Shown here: piece after piece, positions 52,249-62,500 of the stretch
Position numbering within the stretch: the stretch's first letter is position 1
Layout: every line of letters starts with the position of its first letter
Source of the DNA: an uncultured Saprospiraceae bacterium
GTDB lineage: Bacteria > Bacteroidota > Bacteroidia > Chitinophagales > Saprospiraceae
Assembly (NCBI GenBank): GCA_937981555.1
Contig: CALJOK010000022.1
Location: 124,001 to 188,000 of the forward strand
Direction of reading: 5' to 3'
Length of the DNA stretch: 64,000 bases
The notes under the pieces: generated by a model
The model's database searches: none
What the model saw: only the letters and a program-made list of their open reading frames with translations
Told to the model about the DNA's origin: nothing
Program-made: the position numbers and the translations under genes

Positions 52249-54633
52249 ATGATATTAAAAAAACTACAACTTAAAAATTTCAAGCAATACGGAAAACTCG
52301 AGTTAGATTTTCGAGAAGGACTCGTAGGTGTTGTTGGGAAAAATGGTTCAGGGAAATCGAGCGTTTTCGAAGCGATTTTACTATGCTTTTTTGGAACTAT
52401 TTCTTTGGATAAAAATCACTATAAATCAAGTTGGGTAGAGTTAAAGGAATCTGTTTCTTTGGAACTCACCTTTGAAGTACAAGGAAAAGATTGGAGAGTG
52501 GTACGAGAATTTAGAGGAAAAGCGTTAGCACCTAAAGCAGGTCTATACAATCAAAAAGAGGAGATGGTTGCGACCGATTCTAAACCCGTGACGCAAGAAG
52601 TAATTCGATTGTTAGGCATGGACAAAGATGCGTTTACTCGTTCCGTTTTTTCAGGTCAAAAAGAATTGGGAATCATTTCTAATACCAAAGGAGAGGAGCG
52701 GAAACGAATGGTGCGAAAGATGGTCGGCTTGGATAAATTAGATGATATTCAAAAGTTAATTCGAGAGGATCGGAATACATTAAGTAAGGAAGTGCAAGGT
52801 CAACAAAAATTATTATTGACCGATGAAGAGTTACAAGTCGTTGAAAGTCAAATAGTTGCACTTGGTGAAGAATCAAAAAAAATAGAAAAAGAAGAAGAGA
52901 AACTTAAAACGGGTTTTGAGAAAAAGAATAAAAAATACCAAGAAGCAAAAAAGATATTTGACGAGCAAAGTGGTTTAAGTCGCCAATTTAATCAACTCAA
53001 TTTGGAATTAGAAAAATGGGGAGAAGGAGTTTTAAGGTTAAAAGAAAATTTAGAGAAAAGTAACCAAGAGGCAGAACGATTAAATGTTTTGGAAAAAGAA
53101 TTAAAATTAATTCAACCCAAAATCAAAGCATTTTTAGCACAAAAAGAACAAGAAGGTATTTTTGAAAAAACAAGGATAAGGTTTGATGGTCAAAAATCAT
53201 TTTTGGAACAACAGAAAATGTTGCTGGCTCAACAGAAATCTTTGCAGGTAAAAATGCAAGATTTAAAAAAGGATTTTTCCAAAGATTTTGATGTCAAAAA
53301 AGTAGGTGTTGAGAAAAAAGAATTATTACAAAAGTGTATTTCTCAACAAGACATTTACGAAACGGATTTAGCGAAAACTAGAACTCAAAAAGGAACGATT
53401 CAAGGTCGGATTGAAGACCGTAAAAATATTGTTACAAATATTCAAGATATAGGGAAAGAGGCAAGTTGTCCAACTTGTTTGCAACCGTTGATAAATAGTT
53501 ACGATGAAACGATTGGTAAACTACAGAAGGAAATTGAAGCTTACGAAAAAGAAGAATTGACTAAAATTAATTTGCAATTAGAAAAACTAGAAGAGCAAAC
53601 TTTATCCAAGAAAAGAGAAGCTCGTCAATTAGAAAAAGAATTGAATAATTTGCGAAATGTATTTTCCCAAATTTCTAGTTGTGAAAAAGAAATCGCTGAA
53701 AACCAGAATGACTTGCAACTAGTCAAAACTGAAATAGAAAATTTTGGAAAAATAGATTATGATTCTAAGCAACATTTAGAATTGAAGAAAGCAATTAATG
53801 ATTTTCAAAATACCTTTATTCAATTCAAATCAGACGAAAATGAAGTAGCCAAAAAGTCCATCATTTTAACTGAGATTAAAAACTTAAAAGAACGAATATC
53901 CAAAGGAGAGCAATCCATTAAGGAGCAAAATAAAGCTATCAAAGCGTTGAAGTTTTCTCCTGGAAAATTTAATGAAGTGCAACAAAAAATGGATGCCCTT
54001 GAAATTGAAAAGGAAGATGCTCAAAATATTTGGCAGCAACATTTACAAGATTGGCAAGAGGTAAAAGCCAAATTGCAAGCCACTCAAAAAGAGCTAGATG
54101 CTCATCAAAAAATAGAAAATCAAATTGCCGAAAGTCAGGCATCATTTTTTCAGTTAGATGAGTTGAATGGTATTTTCCAAACTTTTAAAACTCAAATTTT
54201 GGAAAGAGTCCGCCCTTCGATTTCCCATACTTCAAGTCAGTTGTTTCAAAAAATAACTCGTGGTCGATACGAAGGAATTACGGTGGATGAAAATTTTGAA
54301 TTCCAAATTTTAGAGGATGGTGAATATTACCCAATTTCGAGATTTTCGGGTGGTGAAATCGATCTGGCCAATTTGTGTTTAAGAATTGGAATTAGTCGAG
54401 CAATTGCTGAATTATCAGGTTCGGAAGAAGGGTTAAGTTTCTTAGGTTTTGATGAAATTTTTGGCAGTCAGGATGAAGATCGGCGTTTCGAAATCCTTAA
54501 AGCTTTGGATCATTTGAAAGAACAATATCGACAGATTTATATTGTTTCTCACATTAATTCTATCAAAGAGCATTTCCCCGAAATACTGGAAGTGAGAAAA
54601 ACGGAAAATGGGAGTGCGGTGAATTGGATTTAG
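52249..54633 (+). CDS. sbcC: Nuclease SbcCD subunit C (Rad50-like ATPase), compact
   Basis: 794 residues, a short member (E. coli SbcC is 1048). Walker A GKNGSGKSS at about 29-37, a long coiled coil, zinc-hook motif CPTC at 407-410, a second coiled coil, then the ABC signature FSGGEIDLANLC and Walker B SFLGFDEIFGSQ near 740. All ATPase parts are intact; only the coiled-coil arms are short. It should pair with SbcD upstream. Separation by the transposase may place it under a different promoter. ATG start at 52249. Confidence 0.93.
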   Translation: MILKKLQLKNFKQYGKLELDFREGLVGVVGKNGSGKSSVFEAILLCFFGTISLDKNHYKSSWVELKESVSLELTFEVQGKDWRVVREFRGKALAPKAGLYNQKEEMVATDSKPVTQEVIRLLGMDKDAFTRSVFSGQKELGIISNTKGEERKRMVRKMVGLDKLDDIQKLIREDRNTLSKEVQGQQKLLLTDEELQVVESQIVALGEESKKIEKEEEKLKTGFEKKNKKYQEAKKIFDEQSGLSRQFNQLNLELEKWGEGVLRLKENLEKSNQEAERLNVLEKELKLIQPKIKAFLAQKEQEGIFEKTRIRFDGQKSFLEQQKMLLAQQKSLQVKMQDLKKDFSKDFDVKKVGVEKKELLQKCISQQDIYETDLAKTRTQKGTIQGRIEDRKNIVTNIQDIGKEASCPTCLQPLINSYDETIGKLQKEIEAYEKEELTKINLQLEKLEEQTLSKKREARQLEKELNNLRNVFSQISSCEKEIAENQNDLQLVKTEIENFGKIDYDSKQHLELKKAINDFQNTFIQFKSDENEVAKKSIILTEIKNLKERISKGEQSIKEQNKAIKALKFSPGKFNEVQQKMDALEIEKEDAQNIWQQHLQDWQEVKAKLQATQKELDAHQKIENQIAESQASFFQLDELNGIFQTFKTQILERVRPSISHTSSQLFQKITRGRYEGITVDENFEFQILEDGEYYPISRFSGGEIDLANLCLRIGISRAIAELSGSEEGLSFLGFDEIFGSQDEDRRFEILKALDHLKEQYRQIYIVSHINSIKEHFPEILEVRKTENGSAVNWI

Positions 54634-54834
54634 TGATCAATTTTAGGCACTTGAAAATCTATGAAACCTGACTTTTTTTTTGTATTTTTTTGCTCCCGAT
54701 TAAAGTTGATAGCTACGTTGGCAGACTATTTTCGGACACTTGTCGAACAATACTGCAAGTGGCTTTAAAATTCTAGTTTTTTATAATCGCATTTGAATTA
54801 TTCCCAGACAAATTGAATGCAATAAATTTTAAGT

Positions 54835-55683
54835 ATGAAAAAGATTTTCAATTTCGTTTTATTATTTTTTCCAATCATGTTACTTGCTCAAAGTGAGACG
54901 ACGATGGATGAATATAAATACTTGACCAAAGGTTATGCTTATCAGAAAGAAATGGGACTCGATGGAACAAAAGAAGGATATGCAGTCAAAAAAATATTTA
55001 CAGCTTCGAATGGAGTTGAATTTAGATCATTGATAAGAGGGAATTCTGAAATGAAAGGAGTTTTGGTCATATTAAATATGAATGCTAAATCTCCTGTTTA
55101 TTTAGGATTGCCTACCAATAATTCACCCGCTGAATTAAAAAGAATGGCAGAAAATGATGCGAGGAGAAGTCTAAATTTAAATGATAAAGAAAAATATGAC
55201 CATGCGATTTTAGAATTTGCCATGTTTCAATTAGATGGTGGAATTGCTTCCAGTTATATTGGTGAAACGGAGAAAAATGTGAAAGGAAATTCAACTCCTC
55301 CAAAAGAAGAAATAGTTGAAGAATATTCGAAGATCATTCCTTTAAGAGTTGGCAAAAAAGAAGAAATGACTGAGCGATCAGGAGTTGCTGCAACTGAAGA
55401 AAAACCAGTTAATAACAATGTAATTACGGAAAGTAATTTTAAGGGAAGAAGCTTGATTCAACCACCTGTGGTCAAAGGTCAAAACCCGAAGTCAGGAACT
55501 GTGGTGGTAAAAATGTGTATTGATTTAGAGGGGAATGTAAAAACTGCTAAATTTACGCAGAGAGGTTCAACGACCTTTGATAAGAGACTGAGAAATATGG
55601 CAATAGAAGCAGCTAAGCAAGCCAAATTTTCAAAAGGTTTAGATCAAGAAGAATGTGGAACAATTACTTTTAAATTTAAATAA
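54835..55683 (+). CDS. Exported protein with TonB-C-like domain
   Basis: 282 residues, signal peptide (FPIMLLAQ). Residues about 20-150 are unassigned. A Pro/Asn-rich linker follows (about 155-205), and the last 75 residues match the TonB C-terminal fold: SGTVVVKMCIDLEGNVKTAK then RLRNMAIEAAKQAKFS and an ending beta strand (GTITFKFK). Two cysteines (KMCID and QEECGT) could pair. It lacks a TonB-type membrane anchor beyond the signal peptide. It is the first gene of a four-gene envelope cluster, 15 bp before the coiled-coil gene. Confidence 0.75.
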   Translation: MKKIFNFVLLFFPIMLLAQSETTMDEYKYLTKGYAYQKEMGLDGTKEGYAVKKIFTASNGVEFRSLIRGNSEMKGVLVILNMNAKSPVYLGLPTNNSPAELKRMAENDARRSLNLNDKEKYDHAILEFAMFQLDGGIASSYIGETEKNVKGNSTPPKEEIVEEYSKIIPLRVGKKEEMTERSGVAATEEKPVNNNVITESNFKGRSLIQPPVVKGQNPKSGTVVVKMCIDLEGNVKTAKFTQRGSTTFDKRLRNMAIEAAKQAKFSKGLDQEECGTITFKFK

Positions 55684-55698
55684 AACTTAAAAAATACA

Positions 55699-56250
55699 AT
55701 GGCAAAGGATCTTAAATCATTATTTGGAGAAAATCATTTGTTGGATGAAAAAAGTATCTCAATCTTAACGGATGCTTTGGAAAAAAATAATTTACCTGGG
55801 TTTGATTATATCGAATTTAAGCAGTCTATGGCAGCTTTGGCACAAATGAATTTGGATGAGGTAACGGCAATGAAATCTGCTTATGCCACGGCAGCAACTG
55901 TTGGATTGACAAAAGATAAATTGTTAGAAACTGCCGCTCATTACAAAAAGATTTTGGATGGAGAGAAACAGAAATTTGGGAATGCCATGCAGAACCAAAT
56001 TACTAAAAATGTGGCGGGGAAAAAAGAAGAAGTTGAAAAACTGAAAGTGCAAATTGAGAAATATAAAACTCAAATTAAAGAGTTAGAAGGTCTCATCGGG
56101 AAACATCAAAAAACTATTGATACGGCTGATGAAAAAATTAGTGCAGCGACGGAGAAAATTACTCAAGCAAAAGAAAAATTTGAATTCGCTCATCAAAGTG
56201 TGATGAATCAAATAGAAAAAGATATTGAAGGTATTCATGAGAATTTATAA
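55699..56250 (+). CDS. Cytoplasmic coiled-coil protein, unknown
   Basis: 183 residues, no signal peptide or helix. The N-terminal 100 residues contain short helices (FGENHLLDEKSISILTDAL, then DEVTAMKSAYATAATVGLTK); residues about 100-175 form one long coiled coil (KKEEVEKLKVQIEKYKTQIKELEG). It sits between the TonB-C-like gene and the PspA-like gene with gaps of 15 and 54 bp, so it is very likely co-expressed and may contact the PspA-like partner. Family not recognised. Confidence 0.72.
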   Translation: MAKDLKSLFGENHLLDEKSISILTDALEKNNLPGFDYIEFKQSMAALAQMNLDEVTAMKSAYATAATVGLTKDKLLETAAHYKKILDGEKQKFGNAMQNQITKNVAGKKEEVEKLKVQIEKYKTQIKELEGLIGKHQKTIDTADEKISAATEKITQAKEKFEFAHQSVMNQIEKDIEGIHENL

Positions 56251-56304
56251 ATTCGAACTGATTATTTTTAAACCGAATAAATCATAAAAATAAATAAAAA
56301 GAAT

Positions 56305-57324
56305 ATGGCAGATTTAGCTCCTTTCGATAATGGTGAATTTACTAAGAAATCATTTTGGTCAAAACCTGAAGGGGTGACTGGAGCGGTTTTTTTATTAGCT
56401 TTTTTAGGATTGGCAGGCTACGGAATTGCAACTAATATTGGTGCAATTATGGGATTTGTTACAGGGACAATTGGGTTGGTAGCAACCTTAGCAGTCTTAG
56501 GAGCAGTCCTTTATATGATCCTCGATCCTAAAATGCGAAACCTTATTTGGTATATGTATAAAAGTGTGATGCGTAAGGTGACTGGTGTTTTTGTGAACAT
56601 TGATCCTATTGGAGTTTTGGAAAGTTATGTGGATGATTTGAAAAGTAACCTTCGCAAGATGAGTGAACAAATTGGTGGACTCAAAGGTCAAATGCGAAAA
56701 TTGAAAACGATCATGGAAACCAATGCAAAGGAGATTGATACGAATATGAAGTTGGCCAGCAAGGCGAGAGAAAAAGGAATGGAGAAGCAAATGATTTTGT
56801 CAAGTCGAAAAGCTGCAAGACTAAAAGAGGTAAATGCGAAATATGATAAATTGCATAATCGAATGCAAATTTTGTATCGAATCCTTTCTAAAATGTATCA
56901 AAATTCTGAGATACTGATAGAAGATACCGTGGATAATGTAGAATTGAAAAAGCAAGAACGTAAAGCGATTCGAGGTTCTCACTCAGCGATGAAATCTGCG
57001 ATGAGTGTCATTTCTGGAGATCCTGATCAAAGAGCGATGTTTGATATGGCGATGGAAAGAGTAGCGGATGATGTGGCGAATAAAGTAGGAGAGATGGAGC
57101 GATTCATGGAAATGTCTTCTGGTTTTATGGATTCGATTGACTTGCAGAATGGGGTGTTCGAGGAAGAAGGAATTAAGATGTTGGAAGAGTATGAAAAGAG
57201 AAGTAATATTTTGTTGATGGGCGATGGTTCATCTACGGAGACTTTGGATTTGAATAGTGAGGTTGCTCGACCGGAGGCTCGCCAAGATGGTGAATCTAAT
57301 AATTACAAAAATTTATTTGAATAG
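56305..57324 (+). CDS. PspA/ESCRT-III-like protein with two N-terminal membrane helices
   Basis: 339 residues. Two adjacent helices at about 25-45 and 50-70 (GAVFLLAFLGLAGYGIAT, IGLVATLAVLGAVLYMIL) precede about 220 residues of helical coiled coil: IGVLESYVDDLKSNLRKMSE, KREKGMEKQ-type repeats and a second hairpin up to about residue 290. This arrangement of long helices resembles PspA/Vipp1 proteins, which remodel membranes, but those lack transmembrane helices. The C-terminus is short and acidic. It lies in the TonB-C/coiled-coil/EI24-like cluster. The PspA relation is inferred from pattern. Confidence 0.6.
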   Translation: MADLAPFDNGEFTKKSFWSKPEGVTGAVFLLAFLGLAGYGIATNIGAIMGFVTGTIGLVATLAVLGAVLYMILDPKMRNLIWYMYKSVMRKVTGVFVNIDPIGVLESYVDDLKSNLRKMSEQIGGLKGQMRKLKTIMETNAKEIDTNMKLASKAREKGMEKQMILSSRKAARLKEVNAKYDKLHNRMQILYRILSKMYQNSEILIEDTVDNVELKKQERKAIRGSHSAMKSAMSVISGDPDQRAMFDMAMERVADDVANKVGEMERFMEMSSGFMDSIDLQNGVFEEEGIKMLEEYEKRSNILLMGDGSSTETLDLNSEVARPEARQDGESNNYKNLFE

Positions 57325-57400
57325 AATTTCAAATGTAAATTGATTGTTATGAAACCTATAACAATCAACTTACAAATTTTAAATAACGAGAAACTTTGCG

Positions 57401-58201
57401 ATGGATATAATTACTTCCTTACAATTTTTCAAAAGAGATTTTATCCTTACGATAAAAAAATATCGTGAGGTGATACCCTTTATCAAAAAAAATCAGTTAT
57501 GGAATGGTTTTTTGGATTATAGCTGGGTGACAAAATTTTTAATGATCATTGGAATTTTGGTGAGTTTGAAGTTTACAGGAGTTTTTAATGATTTCTTTAA
57601 TCAAACTTCACAGCAAGGAATTTCATTTAATACTTTAGGAAATCTGGTTGGTAATACGATAGATGAAGGTTACGATCTTTTTAAGATGAGTGGATTTAAG
57701 TATGCGATTTTGATTTTGTCGGAAGTAGTGATCTTTCATTTTGCTCGAAAGACTTTGGAAGTATTGACAGGAGAAAAAGCTGATGCCACGTTTAATACAT
57801 TTATCCAGGCACAGGTTCGAATGTTTAAAGTTGTTCTATTTGCTTATGTGATGGAGACGCTTACTACGATTTTGGTTGGTGTTGGATTGTCGATTTTAGG
57901 AATTGGAGTAGTCAAACCTGTTTTCAGTTTTGTTATTCAATGTTTCTTTTTGGGTTTTGTAATTATTGATAACTACAATGAAATTTTTCACATGAGTATT
58001 AAGCAGAGTTTTAAATATACTCGGCAATATACTGGCGTGTCGATAGGAATTGGAATTGTGGTTTATGTATTGATGTTGCTTCCGGTGTTGGGAGCATTTT
58101 TAGCACCATTGTTGGCTGCGGTGACTGCAACCATTACGATGTATGAATTAGATAAAAGAGATGATTCTTTGGAAGAAGTGTTTGTAGAGAATGCGTTTTA
58201 A
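57401..58201 (+). CDS. EI24-like integral membrane protein
   Basis: 266 residues with about five helices and cytoplasmic ends (N-terminus MDIITSLQFFKRDFILTIKK). An IIDNYNEIFHMSIKQSFKYT stretch followed by two helices and an acidic end fits the EI24/CysZ-type membrane family loosely. It is the last of the four-gene cluster, 76 bp after the PspA-like gene, and is followed by a terminator. The transport or structural role is unknown. Confidence 0.6.
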   Translation: MDIITSLQFFKRDFILTIKKYREVIPFIKKNQLWNGFLDYSWVTKFLMIIGILVSLKFTGVFNDFFNQTSQQGISFNTLGNLVGNTIDEGYDLFKMSGFKYAILILSEVVIFHFARKTLEVLTGEKADATFNTFIQAQVRMFKVVLFAYVMETLTTILVGVGLSILGIGVVKPVFSFVIQCFFLGFVIIDNYNEIFHMSIKQSFKYTRQYTGVSIGIGIVVYVLMLLPVLGAFLAPLLAAVTATITMYELDKRDDSLEEVFVENAF

Positions 58202-58237
58202 TTTTTTCTAAAAGAATTTGTTAAAAAAATATAAAAG

Positions 58238-58276
58238 TGCCGTTAATCTTTAATAGATTAACGGCATTCTTTTTTA
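58238..58276 (+). terminator. Rho-independent terminator after the envelope cluster
   Basis: Perfect 12-bp stem (TGCCGTTAATCT with its complement), five-base loop, followed by a T-run (TTCTTTTTT). Confidence 0.9.
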
Positions 58277-58291
58277 CAAAACAAAAACAGC

Positions 58292-58606
58292 ATGAATCAC
58301 AATTTTGTACACGTCGTTTATTTTTGGTTTAAAAATCCAAATAGCGAATCCGATCGAAATATTTTTGAAACATCTTTGAAGAAATTTTTGGATGCTTCTC
58401 AATTTGTACAAACTAAATTTATAGGAAAACCTGCTGAAACGCCAAGGGAGGTGGTTGACAATTCTTATACTTATTCTTTGATTTGTTCTTTTACATCCAA
58501 AGAAGATCAAGATCAATATCAAACGGAACCACCTCATCTAGTTTTTGTGGAGGAGTGTAAACATCTTTGGGAAAAGGTAGTGGTTTATGATTCGTTGGGG
58601 ATTTAA
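58292..58606 (+). CDS. Dabb (stress-responsive A/B barrel) domain protein
   Basis: 104 residues, the normal size of the single-domain family. It opens NFVHVVYFWFKNPNSESD and keeps TYSLICSFTSKEDQDQYQTE and PPHLVFVEECKHLWEKVVVYDS, the three Dabb blocks. Dabb domains form dimeric ferredoxin-like barrels; their substrate varies. It lies just after the terminator of the preceding cluster. Confidence 0.88.
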   Translation: MNHNFVHVVYFWFKNPNSESDRNIFETSLKKFLDASQFVQTKFIGKPAETPREVVDNSYTYSLICSFTSKEDQDQYQTEPPHLVFVEECKHLWEKVVVYDSLGI

Positions 58607-58648
58607 TTTTAAAAAAATGATTATATCAACTTGAAAAATAAGGCTATT

Positions 58649-59515
58649 ATGAAATCTAATTTTTTGGAAAAGAAAGACTTAATTCCATGGTTCTTAATAT
58701 TTTTATTTGCAATAAATCTTAATTCTCAAATAGACTCAAGTAGTGTTTATAATGATTTGGAAGTTGTAAAATTCTATTCAGTTAGTACTAGTTCGTCAAC
58801 TCAAGGCGGTAAGGCTAGATATAAAGTTAATGATAAAGGGGTTAATAAATCTACTTATGATAAATATCATAACGCATTTAAGGATATGATGGATTGTTGT
58901 CCATGTATTTTAAAGACCTATGATGAAAAGGAGGTTTTACTATCAGAATCGATTTCTTGTGGTGATTGTAAAGTGGGGTACTACAAAGAATTTTATCCAA
59001 ATGGGAAGTTGAAAATTCATGGAGAATATAAAGAGAATCCAACGGGTAACTGGAACGATATACTTAAAAGAGGTTATTGCTATATGCTCGATGGAAAATG
59101 GCTCTATTATAATATATATGGTCATATAAATTATATTGAAATTTGGGAAGATGGAAATTTTATTGAGCAAAGACCAAAAGGGAAAGAAGTTGAAATTTGG
59201 AAGGTTGATTTATCATTAAATGGAGTAGAGGTTGATACCCAAAAGGTAGCATTAAAAGATTTTCATAAATTGAAATTTACACCTCAATATAAAAATTTAA
59301 ATGAAAGTGATGATTTAGTGCTAAAATTAAATGTATCAGCAGTTGGTTTTAAAATAATAAGAAAAGAGGTAGAAAAGGATGAATTTGAAAAGGTTGAGAT
59401 CCAAGAACTGATAAAAAAAGTTGGAACATCAGAGGTAGAAAAGATTAGTGTTCAGATTGGAATTTATTATAAGGGTAAAATAATCCAGACTTTTTTCATC
59501 AAATTATCTGAATAA
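58649..59515 (+). CDS. Exported protein with MORN-like repeats
   Basis: 288 residues from the ATG at 58649, chosen over a TTG 18 bases upstream. A hydrophobic segment (IPWFLIFLFAINLNSQ) is an atypical signal peptide. Two MORN-type blocks: GYYKEFYPNGKLKIHGEYKE and MLDGKWLYYNIYGHINYIE, with cysteines clustered at MDCCPCILK and SCGDCK. The C-terminal 90 residues are unassigned. Function unknown. It converges on the T9SS protein gene. Confidence 0.66.
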   Translation: MKSNFLEKKDLIPWFLIFLFAINLNSQIDSSSVYNDLEVVKFYSVSTSSSTQGGKARYKVNDKGVNKSTYDKYHNAFKDMMDCCPCILKTYDEKEVLLSESISCGDCKVGYYKEFYPNGKLKIHGEYKENPTGNWNDILKRGYCYMLDGKWLYYNIYGHINYIEIWEDGNFIEQRPKGKEVEIWKVDLSLNGVEVDTQKVALKDFHKLKFTPQYKNLNESDDLVLKLNVSAVGFKIIRKEVEKDEFEKVEIQELIKKVGTSEVEKISVQIGIYYKGKIIQTFFIKLSE

Positions 59516-59547
59516 AAAAAGCTGCTGACCCGAAGGTCAACAGCTTT
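59513..59547 (-). terminator. Rho-independent terminator of the T9SS protein gene
   Basis: On the - strand, a 13-bp stem with one mismatch and a TTCG tetraloop is followed by a T-run (the A-run at 59513-59520). It lies 27 bp after the - strand stop. The + strand has no T-run, so it is mainly for the - strand. Confidence 0.85.
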
Positions 59548-59574
59548 AATCACATATTAGTTATCATTAATAAA

Positions 59575-62500
59575 TTAAAGTTTCACAAATCGTTTAGTGA
59601 TATTTTCATCATTTGCTTTGAAATTTATGAAATAAACTCCAGCGTTAAACGAACTAATATTTAATTCCAATCCATTGGCAGAAATTTCCTCTACATCAAA
59701 TTCACGATTCAAAATAACTTGACCTTGCAAGTTTAATATTTGCAATTGCGCAGTTGAGCTTTGTGTAAAATTTCTATCAATATTTACATTGATAAAATCG
59801 GTTGCTGGATTAGGGGCAATTAATAAATCAATGTTATTAGTATTTGTTTTATTAGCGGAGAAAGTATTTCCTCCAGGGTTAGAGAAGCTAGCAGAACGTG
59901 TTACTTCAATAAAATTACTAGACAGACTAAAACAGTCATCAGTCAAGGTAGACGAAGCTGCATTATCACCAGCACCTACTAAAATATTTCCAGTATAAGA
60001 CAATCCCCAAACTCTACAAACACCAACACCTGCACCTTCGAAATTTTGAGAATTCCCAGGAGGTACTCCGAGGATATTATTTTGGTCATCAGTAATCACA
60101 TAAGTGAATTTTGAATTGGAAGTTCCTAAACTTTCAAACTCAATAATATCATCAATTCCATCTCCTGCGATAATGGCAATTTCAGTTTCGCCTGAAGTAG
60201 TTTGAACAGTTCCTCCATCAGGAGTATCTCTGTAAACTGTAATCGGATTAGATAAATTATAACAACCTGTCAAATCCGTAAATGCATTGTTACCCATAAC
60301 TGCGCCACCAAAATCACTACCATGACTAACATGCCAGATTACACAAGTTCCTTCACCTGCACCTTCCAAATCAAATGGAGGCCCTGGAGGAACTCCAAGA
60401 ATATTTCCATCAGTATCTGTAATTACCCAAGCAGATGATCCAGTATTATTATATAGGTCAACATCAAATGCATCACTTACACCATCTCCGGGGCAAGTAT
60501 AAACTGAAGTCTCTGCAAAGTGATATGCCACCAATCCGAAAGGATTCAATCCTAAAGTTAATTCACTCACTAAAGTAGGAGTAGGAGAAAGGTCATAAAT
60601 ACTTAGTTTGTCAGAAGAGCCACCGCTATGAGTGAGGTATAATTTTGAATCATTACTACCTACAGAATAATTATGTGGAGCAGCGTAAGGTGCATCTACT
60701 GGCGAACCAACTAAAGTATTGGTCGCTATATCTAGTGTGTAAGTTGCACCCACACCGCCATCCGAAATGTTACTAATATAAAGATAAGTACCTTCTGAAT
60801 TCATGCCTAAACCATGAGCATTTGGTACTGCAACTTCTGCTACTGAACTAAGGTCAGAACGATTTAATATTTGCAAAGAACCTGCATCTTGACTTGCTAC
60901 ATATAAAAGATCATTACTAGAAGTTAGTGCGACATGAGGATCTCCTCCAACTTGTGCACGTTGAATTTCACTAAAAGAAGAAGCATCATATTTTACCACA
61001 TAATTAATTGGCTCACTACCATTTATCATCGTTACAAATGCTGAACTATTATCAGGGGAAACAATTACATCATGAGGTTTAAAACCAGCGTCAGTTAAAT
61101 CCGAAGGAATATCGAAGGTGATAATCGTTTCCATAGTATTTGGATTAATAACAGAAACAGATTTATCTAATTCGTTATTTACCCATAACTGATTTCCATT
61201 AGGACTTAGCCACATATGAAAAACTCCAGCTCCTGCAGTTGCAACACCTTTGACAGAAAAATCTTTCCCATCAAATGCAACCACTTGTCCATTATAATCT
61301 CCAACTAGTACAGTATTGTTTTTAGAATTATGGACTACATACATTGGTTGCCCTTCATTTGGCATTTCATAATTTTCCAATAAGGTTCCTGCATCTCCGT
61401 CGATCACACTAATTGTTCCAGACGCCCGATTTGCAACAACAACTCTGTTATAAATCATTGCATCCACAGGTGCAATATTTCCACTATTGACAGTACAATC
61501 CATCATACTGCAATCTTCTCGAATGACTGAAATGTAATTGTCAGATAAATCATAACAATCGGTTGACAAAGATTTATTTAAAATATTATCTCCTGCAAAA
61601 AGAGTTACGTCACCGGTATACGACAATCCCCAGACTCGGCAAATTCCTGCAGGTGCACCATCAAAATCTTGACTGTCTCCAGGAGGTAATCCTAAAATAT
61701 TATTATTGTCATCCGTAATTATGTATCGGTAACTTGAAGAAGAATTACTAGCATGTGTAAACATAATAACATCAGCATTTCCATCTTGAGTACAAGTATT
61801 TATTGAAGTTGCACCAGAAGGCATAGCAACTGTTCCTCCATCTACATCAGTTCGAGTTACCTCAATAAAATTAGAAGACAATTCAGCACAACCTTCTGAA
61901 AGGGTAGAGGTTGCTGCATTATTTCCAACCATAGCAGTCAATGTTCCAGAGTATGACAATCCCCAAATTCTACAAACTCCTGCAGGTACACCTTCAAAAT
62001 CGAAATCTGGTAAAGGATGAATTCCTAAAATATTATTATCAGCATCAGTAATTAAATAAGTGTAAGCACTATTAGATGAAGTAGTATGTGTATAAGAAAT
62101 TACATCAGCATTCCCATCAGTTGTACAAACGATCACTTCATTATTCCCAGAATTATTATTGACAGTTCCTCCATTTGGAACATCTCGAATTACTTTTACT
62201 GGGTCAGAAAAATCCCAACAGTCACTTGAAAATTGTGTTCCAAAAATATTATCACCAGCACTAGCCACAATATTTCCAGTATAAGAAACTCCCCATGCAA
62301 AGCAAGTTGCCACACCAGCACCTTCAAAGTTTTGAGAATTTCCAGCAGGTAATCCTAGGATGTTATAATTTTCATCGGTAATCACTAATTGATAACTTTG
62401 GTTAAAACCATCAGCTGTAAATTCAATCACATCATCATTTCCATCTCCAGGACAAGTGTAAACAGTCATTGCTCCATTTGCATCTAAAGTTCCTGCATCT

